DNA from: Pseudonocardia sp.
GTDB taxonomy: Bacteria; Actinomycetota; Actinomycetes; Mycobacteriales; Pseudonocardiaceae
Direction of reading: 5' to 3'
Length of the DNA: 64,000 nt
Assembly: GCA_025869365.1 (NCBI GenBank)
Contig: JAOZVV010000187.1
Location: 44,879-108,878, forward strand
Shown here piece after piece: positions 26,405 to 35,112 of this stretch. Both the position numbers and the translations under genes were made by a program. Numbering within the stretch: position 1 is the first letter of the stretch; every line of letters begins with the position of its first letter. The notes under the pieces are model-generated. The model was not told the DNA's origin. It was given only the letters and a program-made list of their open reading frames with translations, and ran no database searches.

Positions 26405-27101
26405 GGTCGGTCTCCTTCCGGTCGGGTTCGCGCACGAGGTGCAGGTCGGATGCGGGGGGAGCGGCGTCGAGCGCACCGCCCAGCCCTCCCCAGATGAGCG
26501 TGGTCAGGTACCGCGTCAGGTCCGCCCGGCTCATCGTGCGGCGTTCCAGCCACCAGTCGCCCGCGCTCCGCACCATCCCGACGAGCCCGAGCGCCCAGAC
26601 CTCGGCGCCGCCCGAGTCCTGTCCCGCCGCGCGCAACCGCTCGCCGATCAGGACCGCGAGGAGCCGCGCGATCCGGTCCTGGGTGTCCTCGACGACCTCG
26701 CTGCCGGCCTCGCGCTCGACGCTGTTGTGCACGACGAACCGCCAGAGCTCGGGCTCGTCCTCGATCCCGGCGAGGAACGCGTCGACGATGCCGGCGATCA
26801 GGGCCGACTCGTCGGCCTCGGAGCCCGCCTCGTCCAGCGCGGTGGAGATGCGCGCCATCAGCAGTTCCGCACTCTTCTCCCCGACGGCGCGCTGCAGGTC
26901 CGCGCGGTCGTCGAAGTGCCGGTAGAGCACCGGTTTCGTGATGCCGGCGCGCTTGGCGATGTCCGCGACGGAGACGCCGGGCCCGTGCTCGCGGACGGCG
27001 TCCATCGCCGCGGTGACCATCTCGGCGCGGCGTTCGGCCCGGCGCTCGGCATTGCGACGGGTCCGGTCGTTGCCCTTGACAGCGGGCGAGTCCTGCGGCA
27101 C
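26397..27101 (-). CDS. TetR-family repressor of the divergent SDR-AurF cluster
   Basis: A 234-residue TetR regulator. The DNA-binding domain is at about residues 20-66, with the helix-turn-helix SVADIAKRAGITKPVLYRHF. The C-terminal ligand domain ends in a hydrophobic dimer helix. GTG 27101 directly abuts two tandem palindromes at 27102-27132 that lie between it and the SDR gene, so it very likely represses its own gene and the divergent operon. It is cotranscribed with the DUF4873 gene. The inducer is unknown, presumably the substrate of the oxygenase or a hydrophobic acyl compound. Confidence 0.9.
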   Translation of the reverse strand: MPQDSPAVKGNDRTRRNAERRAERRAEMVTAAMDAVREHGPGVSVADIAKRAGITKPVLYRHFDDRADLQRAVGEKSAELLMARISTALDEAGSEADESALIAGIVDAFLAGIEDEPELWRFVVHNSVEREAGSEVVEDTQDRIARLLAVLIGERLRAAGQDSGGAEVWALGLVGMVRSAGDWWLERRTMSRADLTRYLTTLIWGGLGGALDAAPPASDLHLVREPDRKETDHA

Positions 27102-27132
27102 GTTACCAGTGGTAACAGTTACCGGCGGTAAC
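27102..27132. promoter_or_regulatory. Two tandem TetR operator palindromes
   Basis: GTTACC-AGT-GGTAAC at 27102-27116 and GTTACC-GGC-GGTAAC at 27118-27132 are perfect 6-bp-arm palindromes separated by one base (16-base phase). They sit in the 67 bases between the divergent TetR and SDR start codons. Occupation by TetR dimers would block both promoters. Confidence 0.82.
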
Positions 27133-27168
27133 AGCAAGGACGATGTGCGTCGACGAGAGGAGCCGACG

Positions 27169-28086
27169 GTGTCCCACCCCGGATCACGAGGCCCGCGAGG
27201 GGCGGTGCCCCCCGGCACGCGGGTGCTGGTCACCGGCGCCGCGGGCGGGTTCGGTGCGCCGACCGTCCAGCGGCTCCGCGAGCAGGGCGCGAAGGTGGTC
27301 GGGCTGGACCGGGTGGCCGCGCGCGGCATCCTGGCCTGCGACATCACCGACCAGACCGCGGTCGTCGACGCCGTCGGGACCGCGATCGCGCAGCTCGGCG
27401 GCCTGGACATGGTGGTGCACTACGCCGGCATCGGCACCCCGAACGACGCGGGCGGCCCGCTCGAGCCGGACGCGCTCGAGGTCATCGACACGAACCTCCT
27501 CGGCGCCTGGCGGGTCACCGCGGCGGCGCTGCCCGCGCTGCTGGCCGGGCGCGGCCACCGCGGCGGGGACAAGGGTCGGGTCGTCTTCGTGTCCAGCGAG
27601 CTCGCCTACCTGACGCTCCCGTTCGTCTCGGCCTACAGCGTCGCCAAGCGCGGGATGACCGCCTACGCGGACGCGCTGCGCCTCGAGTACGGCACGGAGC
27701 TGCACGTCAGCACGGTGTACCCGGGTTACGTGCGGACGCCGATCCACGACGTCGGGCGCGAGGTCGGGCTCGCCCTGGAGGGACAGGTCCGGCGCGAGGA
27801 GGTCGAGGACATCGTCGGCACGGTCGTCCGCACGCTCGCGGCCACGCGACCGCGGCGGGACACCGCGGGCACCCGTGCCGGGCAGCTGGAGCTCTGGGCG
27901 GGCCGGCACATCCCGGGGATCGTCGGCTCCGGCGTCGTCCGCCGGATCCGCAAGCAGGCCGCCACCGGCCGTTTCGACTCGTCGCCGATCGCCGCCGGGC
28001 TGGTCCGCAGGCTGACCGGCCGCGATGTCCCCGCGGTGGTGCGGGGACCCGAGACCACTCTCGTCGAGGAGAGGAGCACGTCGTGA
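27169..28086 (+). CDS. short-chain dehydrogenase/reductase
   Basis: A 305-residue classical SDR. The cofactor motif TGAAGGFG is at residues 22-29, and the catalytic Ser 142/143, Tyr 156 and Lys 160 lie in VSSELA and YSVAK. A C-terminal extension of about 70 residues (RRIRKQAATGRF) is longer than usual and may bind membrane or substrate. GTG 27169 has GAGAGGAG upstream. It is the first gene of an operon with the AurF-like oxygenase (GTGA overlap) and a hydrolase, under the tandem TetR operators. Reduction or oxidation of an alcohol/ketone on a lipid-like substrate is inferred. Confidence 0.9.
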   Translation: MSHPGSRGPRGAVPPGTRVLVTGAAGGFGAPTVQRLREQGAKVVGLDRVAARGILACDITDQTAVVDAVGTAIAQLGGLDMVVHYAGIGTPNDAGGPLEPDALEVIDTNLLGAWRVTAAALPALLAGRGHRGGDKGRVVFVSSELAYLTLPFVSAYSVAKRGMTAYADALRLEYGTELHVSTVYPGYVRTPIHDVGREVGLALEGQVRREEVEDIVGTVVRTLAATRPRRDTAGTRAGQLELWAGRHIPGIVGSGVVRRIRKQAATGRFDSSPIAAGLVRRLTGRDVPAVVRGPETTLVEERSTS

Positions 28087-28982
28087 GCGCCCCCACCAGG
28101 ACCCCGAACGACCGGGAGGCCACGGCCGAGCGGCTGTTGAGGTCCTCCGTCGACCACTCGTACGACCCGAACCTGGACATCGACTGGAGCGCCCCGCTCG
28201 TCGAGGACAAGTGGGGCGTCTCGCCCGAGCTGTGCAGCCTCTACGGCACCGAGCTGTGGGACGGCCTCACCGAGGAACAGCGCCGGACGCTGTCGGTCCA
28301 CGAGGTCTGCAGCGTCGCCCGCATCGGCCTGTGGTTCGAGATGATCCTCATGCAGATGCTGCTGCGCTACGCCTACGACCGGGACCCGCGCCGCCACCAC
28401 ATCCAGTACGCCCTCACCGAGATCGCGGACGAGTGCCGGCACTCGATCATGTTCGCCAGGATGACCGAGGCCTACGGCGTGCCGGACTACGCGCCGACCG
28501 GCCTCACGCACAACCTCGGCCGCCTGTTCAAGACGGTCGGCTACGGTCCGGCGATGTTCGGCGGCACCCTGTTCGTCGAGGAGATCCTGGACCAGATGCA
28601 GCGCCGGAGCATGCGCGACGAGTCCGTGCAGCCGCTCACCCGCATGGTCAACAAGATCCATGTGACGGAGGAGGCCCGGCACGTCCGCTACGCCCGCGAG
28701 GAGCTGGCGCGGATCATGCCGGCGACGACCCGGGTGCAGAGGGAGATCGGGCGCTACCTGCTCTCCCGGATCGCGTTCGTCGTCGCCCGGAACCTGGTCC
28801 ACGCCGACGTCTACGCGAGTGTCGGCATCGATCCCGAGGTGGGTCGCAAGGCCGCGCTGGCCAACCCGCACTGGCAGGAGACGCTGCGCTGGTCCGCCCG
28901 CAAGTGCGTCGCGTTCCTGCGCGACCAGGGCATGATCGGGGGCCCGACGGAGGCCCTGTGGCGCAAGGCGTACCTGATATGA
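28083..28982 (+). CDS. AurF-family diiron oxygenase
   Basis: A 299-residue non-haem diiron protein of the AurF (p-aminobenzoate N-oxygenase) family. The ligand pattern is intact: E86, E117-x2-H120 in DECRH, E166 or E167 in FVEEIL, and H193-x3-E197-x2-H200 in HVTEEARH. It could catalyse N-oxygenation or C-H hydroxylation. GTG 28083 overlaps the SDR stop by 4 bases, and its own stop overlaps the hydrolase start by 4 (ATGA), so the three are a tightly coupled operon. No NRPS or PKS genes are nearby, which argues against a classical antibiotic cluster; the substrate is unknown. Confidence 0.88.
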   Translation: MSAPTRTPNDREATAERLLRSSVDHSYDPNLDIDWSAPLVEDKWGVSPELCSLYGTELWDGLTEEQRRTLSVHEVCSVARIGLWFEMILMQMLLRYAYDRDPRRHHIQYALTEIADECRHSIMFARMTEAYGVPDYAPTGLTHNLGRLFKTVGYGPAMFGGTLFVEEILDQMQRRSMRDESVQPLTRMVNKIHVTEEARHVRYAREELARIMPATTRVQREIGRYLLSRIAFVVARNLVHADVYASVGIDPEVGRKAALANPHWQETLRWSARKCVAFLRDQGMIGGPTEALWRKAYLI

Positions 28983-29899
28983 GGCTGCGGTCCGCGGACG
29001 GGATCGGGCTGCACGCGGAGGTCACGGGCGCGGCGGAGGCGCCCGTGACCGTCGTGCTCGCGCACGGCTGGACCCTGGACTCCCGCTGCTGGGAGCCCGT
29101 CGCGGACTCGCTGGCGGGCCTCGGGTCGCCCGCCCGGATCGTCCGCTACGACCATCGCGGCCACGGCCGCTCGGACACCGCGGACCCGTCGACGCTGACG
29201 ATCGAGCAGCTCGCGGACGACCTCGCCGCGGTGATCGCGCAGGTCGCGCCGGCCGGGCCGCTGGTGCTCGGCGGGCACTCCATGGGCGGCATGACCGCGA
29301 TGGCCCTGGCCGAGCGGCATCCCGAGCTCGTCCGCGAGCGCCTGGCCGGCGTCGCCCTCGTCGCGACGGCCAGCGGTGGGCTCGCGGACGCGACGTTCGG
29401 CCTGTCGCCGGTGGCGCTCGAGGTGTTCCGCCGCGGCGAGCGCCGGATGTACGCGAGCCGCGGCTGGGACACGCGGCGCGCGCTCAGCACGCACCCGTGG
29501 CTGCTCGGGCCCGGGATGAGGTGGCTGCTGCTGGGGAGCGACGCGGACCGCCGCGCCGTCCGGCTCACCACACAGGTCGTCGCGGAGTGCCGGCCGAGCA
29601 CGGTCTCCGGCTTCCGGCCGACGCTGGAGGCCCACGAGCGCGACGCGGCGCTCGCGGCGTTCGCGCAGCTGCCGGTGGAGATCATGGTGGGGTCGAAGGA
29701 CCGGCTCACGCCGCCGTCGTTCGCGCGCCGGATCCGCGAGGGGCTGCCGGGCGCGTCGCTGACGGTGTTCCCCGAGGCGGGCCACATGCTGCCGGTCGAG
29801 CGGGTGGCCGGGGTGTCCGCCCGCCTGCACGCCCTGTCCCGCACCGCCGCAGCGACCCACATGGCAGGAGAGCCACCCTCACGCCAGGATCTGGCGTGA
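28979..29899 (+). CDS. alpha/beta hydrolase, C-terminus encoded by a palindrome
   Basis: A 306-residue alpha/beta hydrolase. Oxyanion-hole LAHGWTLDSRCW, YDHRGHGRS, the nucleophile elbow GGHSMGG with Ser 101, the acid near VGSKDRLTPPS, and the catalytic His in EAGHMLPVE. ATG 28979 overlaps the diiron oxygenase stop (ATGA). The last dozen codons fall inside the 25-bp-arm palindrome at 29863-29915, so the residues after THMAG may have been acquired with that element. Third gene of the TetR-controlled operon; ester or lactone cleavage is inferred. Confidence 0.9.
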   Translation: MRLRSADGIGLHAEVTGAAEAPVTVVLAHGWTLDSRCWEPVADSLAGLGSPARIVRYDHRGHGRSDTADPSTLTIEQLADDLAAVIAQVAPAGPLVLGGHSMGGMTAMALAERHPELVRERLAGVALVATASGGLADATFGLSPVALEVFRRGERRMYASRGWDTRRALSTHPWLLGPGMRWLLLGSDADRRAVRLTTQVVAECRPSTVSGFRPTLEAHERDAALAAFAQLPVEIMVGSKDRLTPPSFARRIREGLPGASLTVFPEAGHMLPVERVAGVSARLHALSRTAAATHMAGEPPSRQDLA

Positions 29900-29915
29900 A
29901 GGTGGCTCTCCTGCC
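29863..29915. terminator. 25-bp-arm palindrome overlapping the hydrolase stop codon
   Basis: Arms 29863-29887 and 29891-29915 differ at one position and enclose a 3-base loop. The hydrolase stop (29897-29899) is inside the right arm. It lies between convergent genes, so it probably terminates both the hydrolase operon and the FasR-like gene. It contains AGGAGAGCCACC, reminiscent of but distinct from the TTCAGGAAAGCCAC palindromes elsewhere in the window. Confidence 0.7.
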
Positions 29916-29927
29916 GTTCCGCCGGGT

Positions 29928-30566
29928 CTAGTCGTGCACGTTCTGGTCGTGCACCAGCGGGAAGCCGGCGAGGCCCTTCCACGCCAGCGAGGACATCAGG
30001 GAGATCGCCTCGTCCCGGGGGATGTCCCCGTCCGAGTCCAGCCAGTACTGCGCGGTGACCTGGCTCAGGCCCACGAGGCCCACGGCGAGCAGCCGCGCCC
30101 GGGCCTCGTCCAGACCCGCGTCCTGGGTCACGACCTCGGCGACGGCGTCGATGCAGTTCGTGAGCGCCCCGTCGACGACGGCGGCGGCCTCGGGCTCGCC
30201 GCGCAGGTCCGACTCGAACACCAGGCGGTAGGCGTGGCCGTCCCCGGCCACGAAGTCGAAGTACGCGGCCACGGCCGCGTGCACGCGCGCCCGGTTGTCC
30301 GGCGTGTCGGAGATCGCCTCGCGCACCCGGGTCACGAGCTCGTTCGCATAGGTGGTCAGCAGCGCCCGGTAGAGCTCGAGCTTGCCGGGGAAGTGCTGGT
30401 AGAGAACGGGTTTGCTGACGCCCGCCTTCTCCGCGATGTCGTCCATCGCCGCGGCGTGGTAGCCCTGGGCCGCGAACACGTCCCGCGCGGCCACGAGGAG
30501 CTGGGCACGTCGCGCGCTGCGGGACAGGCGGGCTCCCCGCTGGACGGGCGCCGTCGTCTCACTCAT
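29928..30566 (-). CDS. fasR: FasR-like TetR-family regulator of fatty acid synthesis
   Basis: A 212-residue TetR protein. The helix-turn-helix is at about residues 38-59 (MDDIAEKAGVSKPVLYQHF). The stretches RRAQLLVAARDVFAAQGYHA and YWLDSDGDIPRDEAISLM closely resemble what I remember of M. tuberculosis FasR (Rv3208), an acyl-CoA-responsive activator of fas-acpS. ATG 30566 has GAGGAG upstream. The DUF3107 gene nearby supports orthology. The neighbouring TetR at 26397 is less similar to FasR. The regulon is not visible in this window. Confidence 0.8.
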   Translation of the reverse strand: MSETTAPVQRGARLSRSARRAQLLVAARDVFAAQGYHAAAMDDIAEKAGVSKPVLYQHFPGKLELYRALLTTYANELVTRVREAISDTPDNRARVHAAVAAYFDFVAGDGHAYRLVFESDLRGEPEAAAVVDGALTNCIDAVAEVVTQDAGLDEARARLLAVGLVGLSQVTAQYWLDSDGDIPRDEAISLMSSLAWKGLAGFPLVHDQNVHD

Positions 30567-30691
30567 CGTGATCTCCTCACTGCAGGCCGTCGCGCGGTGA
30601 TCCTACCCGCAGGTAACCCCTGACGGGGTGAAGAACGCGTGACGTGCGTGCACCAGGTTCTCCCGGCGCGCGCGAGAGCGCGGGCCCGCCG

Positions 30692-33025
30692 TCAGACGGT
30701 GCCGCGGAAGCGCCGCAGCCGCAGGCTGTTGGTCACGACGAACACCGAGCTGAACGCCATCGCCGCGCCCGCGATCATCGGGTTCAGCAGGCCCAGCGCG
30801 GCCAGCGGCAGCGCGGCCACGTTGTAGGCGAAGGCCCAGAACAGGTTGCCGCGGATCGTGCCCAGGGTGCGCCGAGAGAGCCGGATCGCGTCGACCGCGG
30901 CGAGCAGGTCCCCGCGTACCAGCGTCAGATCGCTCGCCTCGATCGCCACGTCCGTTCCGGTGCCCATGGCCAGCCCCAGGTCCGCGGTGGCCAGCGCCGC
31001 GGCGTCGTTGACGCCGTCGCCCACCATCGCGACGACCTTGCCCTCGCCCTGCAGCCGGGTCACGACCGCGACCTTGTCCTCGGGCAGCACCTCCGCGATC
31101 ACGGAGCCGGGCTCGATGCCGACCTCGGCCGCGACGGTCCGTGCGGCGGCGCCGTTGTCCCCGGTCAGCAGGACGGGGGTGAGCCCCAGCCCGCGGAGCC
31201 GGCGGATCGCCTCCGCGCTCGTCGGCTTGACGGCGTCGGAGACGACGAGCAGTCCGCGCGCCCTGCCGTCCCAGCTCACGGCCACGACGGTGCGGCCCTC
31301 GGCCTCCGCCTCCGCCTTCGCCTCGACGAGGGACGCCGGCAGCTCGATCCCGTACTCGGCCAGCAGCGTGGGCCGTCCGACCGCCACCGCGTGGGCGACG
31401 ATGCGGTCACTGCCCCCCGCGGGCGTCAGCGGCTCGGGACCGGTCGGCGTCCGCAGCGGGGCGGGCAGGCCGGGCAGCTGGGCGAGCTCCGCGACGAGCC
31501 CCTGCACGCCGAGGCCGGGCCGGTTCTCGAACTCGCCCACGCGCAGCAGCTCGCCGAACCGTTCGCGGGCCGCCGCGGCGACCGCCCGCGCGACGGGATG
31601 CTCCGAGCCGTTCTCGACCGCCCCGGCCAGGCGCAGCACCTGGTCCCGGGACTCGCCCTCGGCCGCGTGCACCTCCTGCAGGGTCATCACGCCGGTGGTG
31701 ACGGTGCCCGTCTTGTCCAGGACGATCGTGTCCACCCGGCGGGTGGACTCCAGCACCTCGGGCCCCTTGATCAGCACGCCGAGCTGCGCGCCGCGGCCGG
31801 TGCCGACCAGCAGGGCCGTCGGCGTCGCGAGACCCAGCGCGCAGGGGCACGCGATGATCAGCACCGCGACGGCGGCGGTGAACGCCGGGGTGGCCCCGGC
31901 GCCCGAGCCGAGCCACCAGCCGAGCGTCCCGACGGCGAGCGCGATCACGACCGGCACGAACACGCCGGAGATCCGGTCCGCCAGCCGCTGGGCGGCGGCC
32001 TTCCCGCTCTGCGCGTCCTCCACGAGCTGGGCCATCCGCGCGAGCTGGGTGTCCTTCCCGACCCGGGTGACCCGCACGACGAGCCGCCCGCCGACGTTGA
32101 CGCACCCGCCGGCCACGGAGTCGTCCGGCCCGACCTCGGCCGGGACGGACTCCCCGGTCAGCATCGACACGTCGATGGCCGAGGTGCCCTCCATGACGAT
32201 GCCGTCCGTGGCCACCTTCTCCCCGGGCCGGACGACGAACAGGTCCCCGGCCCGCAGCTCCTCGACCGGGACGCGCTCCTCGTGCCCGTTGCGCACGACC
32301 GCCACGTCCCGGGCCCCGAGCTCCAGCAGCGCCCGCAGCGCCGCACCGGCGGTGCGCTTGGACCGGGCCTCGAAGTACCGCCCGGCCAGCAGGAACAGGG
32401 TGACGCCGGCCGCGACCTCCAGGTAGATCGCGTCCGCGCCGGAGCCCCGGGAGACCGTGAGCTCGAACGGGTGCGTCACGCCGGGGACGCCCGCGGTGCC
32501 GAAGACCATCGCGTAGACGGACCAGCCGAGCGCGGCGAGCGTGCCGAGGGAGACGAGCGTGTCCATCGTCGCCGCGCCGTGCCGCAGGTTCGTCCAGGTG
32601 GCCCGGTGGAACGGCCACGCGCCCCAGAGCACGACCGGCGCGGCGAGGCCCAGCACGATCCACTGCCAGTACAGGAACTGGAACGCCGGGACCATCGACA
32701 CGACGATGACCGGGACCGCCAGGACCGCGCTGAGGACCAGACGGTCCCGCAGGTCCCGGGCGTGCTCCTCGGCGAGGTCCGGGCCGTCGTCCGCGGGCAG
32801 CGTCGCGGTGTAGCCCGCGGCCTCGACCGTGGCCACGAGGTCCTCGGGTGCGACGTCGCCGACGTAGCTGACCCGGGCCTTCTCCGTCGCGTAGTTCACC
32901 GACGCCTCGACCCCGGACATCTTGTTGAGCTTGCGCTCGACGCGGTTGGCGCAGGAGGCGCACGTCATCCCGCCGATGACGAGTTCGAGGCTCGTGCTCT
33001 CGGGGGCGTCGCCGGTCGTGGTCAT
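30692..33025 (-). CDS. copper-type P1B heavy-metal ATPase
   Basis: A 777-residue P1B-type ATPase that exports Cu+ across the membrane. The N-terminal metal-binding domain carries GMTCASC (C22, C25). Eight membrane helices surround the intramembrane CPC (ACPCALG). Catalytic motifs are DKTGT, SEHPVA and GDGVND. The CPC signature with a single HMA domain fits Cu+/Ag+ transporters of the CopA/CtpA type. ATG 33025 lies 2 bases after the upstream secreted-protein stop and has GGGAGC upstream. Both genes lie behind the CsoR-like operator at 34024, so copper induction is likely. Confidence 0.94.
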   Translation of the reverse strand: MTTTGDAPESTSLELVIGGMTCASCANRVERKLNKMSGVEASVNYATEKARVSYVGDVAPEDLVATVEAAGYTATLPADDGPDLAEEHARDLRDRLVLSAVLAVPVIVVSMVPAFQFLYWQWIVLGLAAPVVLWGAWPFHRATWTNLRHGAATMDTLVSLGTLAALGWSVYAMVFGTAGVPGVTHPFELTVSRGSGADAIYLEVAAGVTLFLLAGRYFEARSKRTAGAALRALLELGARDVAVVRNGHEERVPVEELRAGDLFVVRPGEKVATDGIVMEGTSAIDVSMLTGESVPAEVGPDDSVAGGCVNVGGRLVVRVTRVGKDTQLARMAQLVEDAQSGKAAAQRLADRISGVFVPVVIALAVGTLGWWLGSGAGATPAFTAAVAVLIIACPCALGLATPTALLVGTGRGAQLGVLIKGPEVLESTRRVDTIVLDKTGTVTTGVMTLQEVHAAEGESRDQVLRLAGAVENGSEHPVARAVAAAARERFGELLRVGEFENRPGLGVQGLVAELAQLPGLPAPLRTPTGPEPLTPAGGSDRIVAHAVAVGRPTLLAEYGIELPASLVEAKAEAEAEGRTVVAVSWDGRARGLLVVSDAVKPTSAEAIRRLRGLGLTPVLLTGDNGAAARTVAAEVGIEPGSVIAEVLPEDKVAVVTRLQGEGKVVAMVGDGVNDAAALATADLGLAMGTGTDVAIEASDLTLVRGDLLAAVDAIRLSRRTLGTIRGNLFWAFAYNVAALPLAALGLLNPMIAGAAMAFSSVFVVTNSLRLRRFRGTV

Positions 33026-33027
33026 GC

Positions 33028-33960
33028 TCAGCTCCCTGCGGTGGCGACGGTGAACTCGGCCGCGCGGGGCGCGCCGTCGATCCGGTAGCTCACGAAGAGG
33101 CGGTAGGTCCCGGCGGCGGGGACGGTGGTGGAGAACGCGATCGCCGGGCCCGCGCGGTCCGTCGGGGTGGGCCGCGTCGTCTCGGGCCGCACCCGAACGT
33201 ACGCCAGGTCCCCCTCGCGGACGGCGACGAACCGGCCGAAGCCGCCGCGGGTGGGCTCGAGGGACGTGACCGCCCGGCCGCGGAGCCCGACGGTCGCGTA
33301 GAGCGCGGAGGACACCCCGGGGACCAGCTCGCCGTCGACCCTCACCTGGTAGCCGCTCGGGTCCGCCGGCGCGCCGGTCGGCGGGAAGATGCGGGACTCG
33401 GGGAAGGTGAACGGGACGAAGTCGCCGGGGACGAAGAGGTCCGTGCCCAGTGCCAGCCGCGGGCCGCCGGTGGGGGCGAAGTCCGCGTAGGCCCGCCAGA
33501 CCCCGGCCGCCGGGAGCAGGAGCGGGACGCTCCACGTGCCGTCCGGTGCCATGGTGGGGACGAGGTCCTGCATCCCGGCCGCGTCCCGCCGCACCACCAG
33601 CAGGGCCATCCGCTCGCCGGGCCGGAACTCCTGGTCGGGCGCGGTGTCGAACGCCGTGACCGGCGCCCCGTCCGAACCGGTGATCCGGAAGCTGAACGTG
33701 GTGGCGGTGTTCGCGGTGAGCGAGGTGGTGGTGGGCACGAAGGTGTAGCCCGACGCGGTGGCGGACAGGCCCAGCGGATCCGCGGGATCCGGCCCCTCCG
33801 CACCGCGCGGCGGAGCCATCGCCGCCATGTCCCCGGTGTGCGCGGGCGGGGGCGCGGCCGGCTCGTCGGACGTCCCGAACGCCGAGCCCGCGCCCCAGGC
33901 GGCCCCGAACACGACGCAGAGCACGGCGAGGTAACCGCCGAGCCGCGTGGCGATCTGCAT
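33028..33960 (-). CDS. Secreted or membrane-anchored protein paired with copper ATPase
   Basis: A 310-residue exported protein. An N-terminal hydrophobic segment (residues 6-26) serves as signal or anchor, followed by a histidine/methionine-containing stretch (HTGDMAAMAPP) and two predicted beta-sandwich segments (SATASGYTFVPTTTSLTAN, then FSTTVPAAGTYRLFVSYRID). ATG 33960 has GGGAG upstream; ATGs further upstream are alternatives. It is translated just ahead of the P1B ATPase and shares its CsoR-like operator. It may bind copper outside the membrane, but the ligand residues are not diagnostic. I know similar unnamed proteins next to actinobacterial copper pumps. Confidence 0.75.
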   Translation of the reverse strand: MQIATRLGGYLAVLCVVFGAAWGAGSAFGTSDEPAAPPPAHTGDMAAMAPPRGAEGPDPADPLGLSATASGYTFVPTTTSLTANTATTFSFRITGSDGAPVTAFDTAPDQEFRPGERMALLVVRRDAAGMQDLVPTMAPDGTWSVPLLLPAAGVWRAYADFAPTGGPRLALGTDLFVPGDFVPFTFPESRIFPPTGAPADPSGYQVRVDGELVPGVSSALYATVGLRGRAVTSLEPTRGGFGRFVAVREGDLAYVRVRPETTRPTPTDRAGPAIAFSTTVPAAGTYRLFVSYRIDGAPRAAEFTVATAGS

Positions 33961-34023
33961 GCGATCGGTCTCCCTGTGGGCCATCATCTCTCCAACGCGC
34001 GAGCGCGCCGTCCGACACGAAAC

Positions 34024-34038
34024 TACCCCAGGGGGGTA
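34024..34038 (-). promoter_or_regulatory. CsoR-like copper-responsive operator
   Basis: TACCCC-AGG-GGGGTA is a near-perfect GC-rich palindrome, flanked by C and T as in known CsoR boxes. It lies 64-78 bases upstream of the secreted-protein start codon and about 75 bases before the divergent hydrolase. No csoR gene is in the window, so the repressor would be encoded elsewhere. Confidence 0.65.
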
Positions 34039-34113
34039 TCTCGCCGCCGTCGGGTGCCCCATGGTGCGGGTCACCCGAGGTGGTCGGGACGGGCCGGTTC
34101 GCGTCATGCTCGT

Positions 34114-35112
34114 GTGGTGGTCTCCGTCGCGCTGCCGCTGGTTCACCCGCGGTACACCTCCGCCCCGCGCCCCGCGCGCGCCGTCGATCCCGCCGGGCTG
34201 CCCGCCCTCCCGACCGACGGGCACTGGCCCGCGTGGCCGGGACGAACGGTCCCGTCGGGCGGGGTGACCCTGCACGTCCGGGAGACGCCCGGTGCCGACG
34301 AGGCCGAGGCCGTCTACGTGCACGGGCTCTCCGGATCCGCGACGAACTGGACGGACCTGGCGGGTCTGCTCGCCCCGCGGGCCGCGGGCGTCGCCGTCGA
34401 CCTGCCCGGGTTCGGGTACTCGCGGCCCCTGCCGTCGGGGGACTACTCGCCCGCCGCCCACGCGGACGCGCTGCTGTGCTGGCTGGCCGGCCGCGGGAAG
34501 CCCGTCCACCTGGTGGGGAACTCGCTCGGCGGGATGGTCGCGACGATGGTGGCCGCCCGCCGCCCGGAGCTCGTCCGGACGCTGACGCTGGTCTCGCCGG
34601 CCTTCCCGGACCGGCGGCCGGACCCGCGCCGGATGTCGGACCCGCGGATGGCGCTGGCGATGATCCCCGGGATCGGCCGCAGGGCGCGCGCGCAGCTCGC
34701 CGCCGCACCGCCCCGGGCCCGCGCCGAGCAGGTCATGGCGCTGTGCTTCGGGGACCCGACCCGCGCCACGGACGCCCGGCTGGACGAGACCGCCGCCGAG
34801 ATGGTGGCCCGCGGGCGCCAGCCGTGGGCGGGGGAGGCCGTGTCGCTCACGACGAAGGGCATGTTCGCGAGCTGGGCCGGCCGCGGACTGTGGACGACGG
34901 CCGCGCGCGTCCCGGTCCCGACGCTCGTCGTCTGGGGGGATCGGGACCGGCTGATCTCGCCCCGGCTGGCGGGTCGGACGGCCCGGACGTTCCCGGACGC
35001 GCGGCTGCTGATGCTCACCGGCGTCGGGCACATCGCACAGATCGAGGTGCCGGACCGGGTGGCCGCGGCCGTCGCGGCGCTCTGGGACGAAGCCGGAGAC
35101 GTGGCGGTCTGA
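34114..35112 (+). CDS. alpha/beta hydrolase
   Basis: A 332-residue hydrolase. YVHGLSGSATNW (oxyanion region), VAVDLPGFGYS, the nucleophile elbow GNSLGG with Ser 137, VVWGDRDRLISP (acid) and GVGHIAQIE (His). Residues 1-50 are a proline-rich lead before the fold. Start uncertain: GTG 34114 or 34117; no Shine-Dalgarno is visible. It is divergent from the copper genes and upstream of moeZ by 95 bases. Substrate unknown. Confidence 0.85.
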   Translation: MVVSVALPLVHPRYTSAPRPARAVDPAGLPALPTDGHWPAWPGRTVPSGGVTLHVRETPGADEAEAVYVHGLSGSATNWTDLAGLLAPRAAGVAVDLPGFGYSRPLPSGDYSPAAHADALLCWLAGRGKPVHLVGNSLGGMVATMVAARRPELVRTLTLVSPAFPDRRPDPRRMSDPRMALAMIPGIGRRARAQLAAAPPRARAEQVMALCFGDPTRATDARLDETAAEMVARGRQPWAGEAVSLTTKGMFASWAGRGLWTTAARVPVPTLVVWGDRDRLISPRLAGRTARTFPDARLLMLTGVGHIAQIEVPDRVAAAVAALWDEAGDVAV

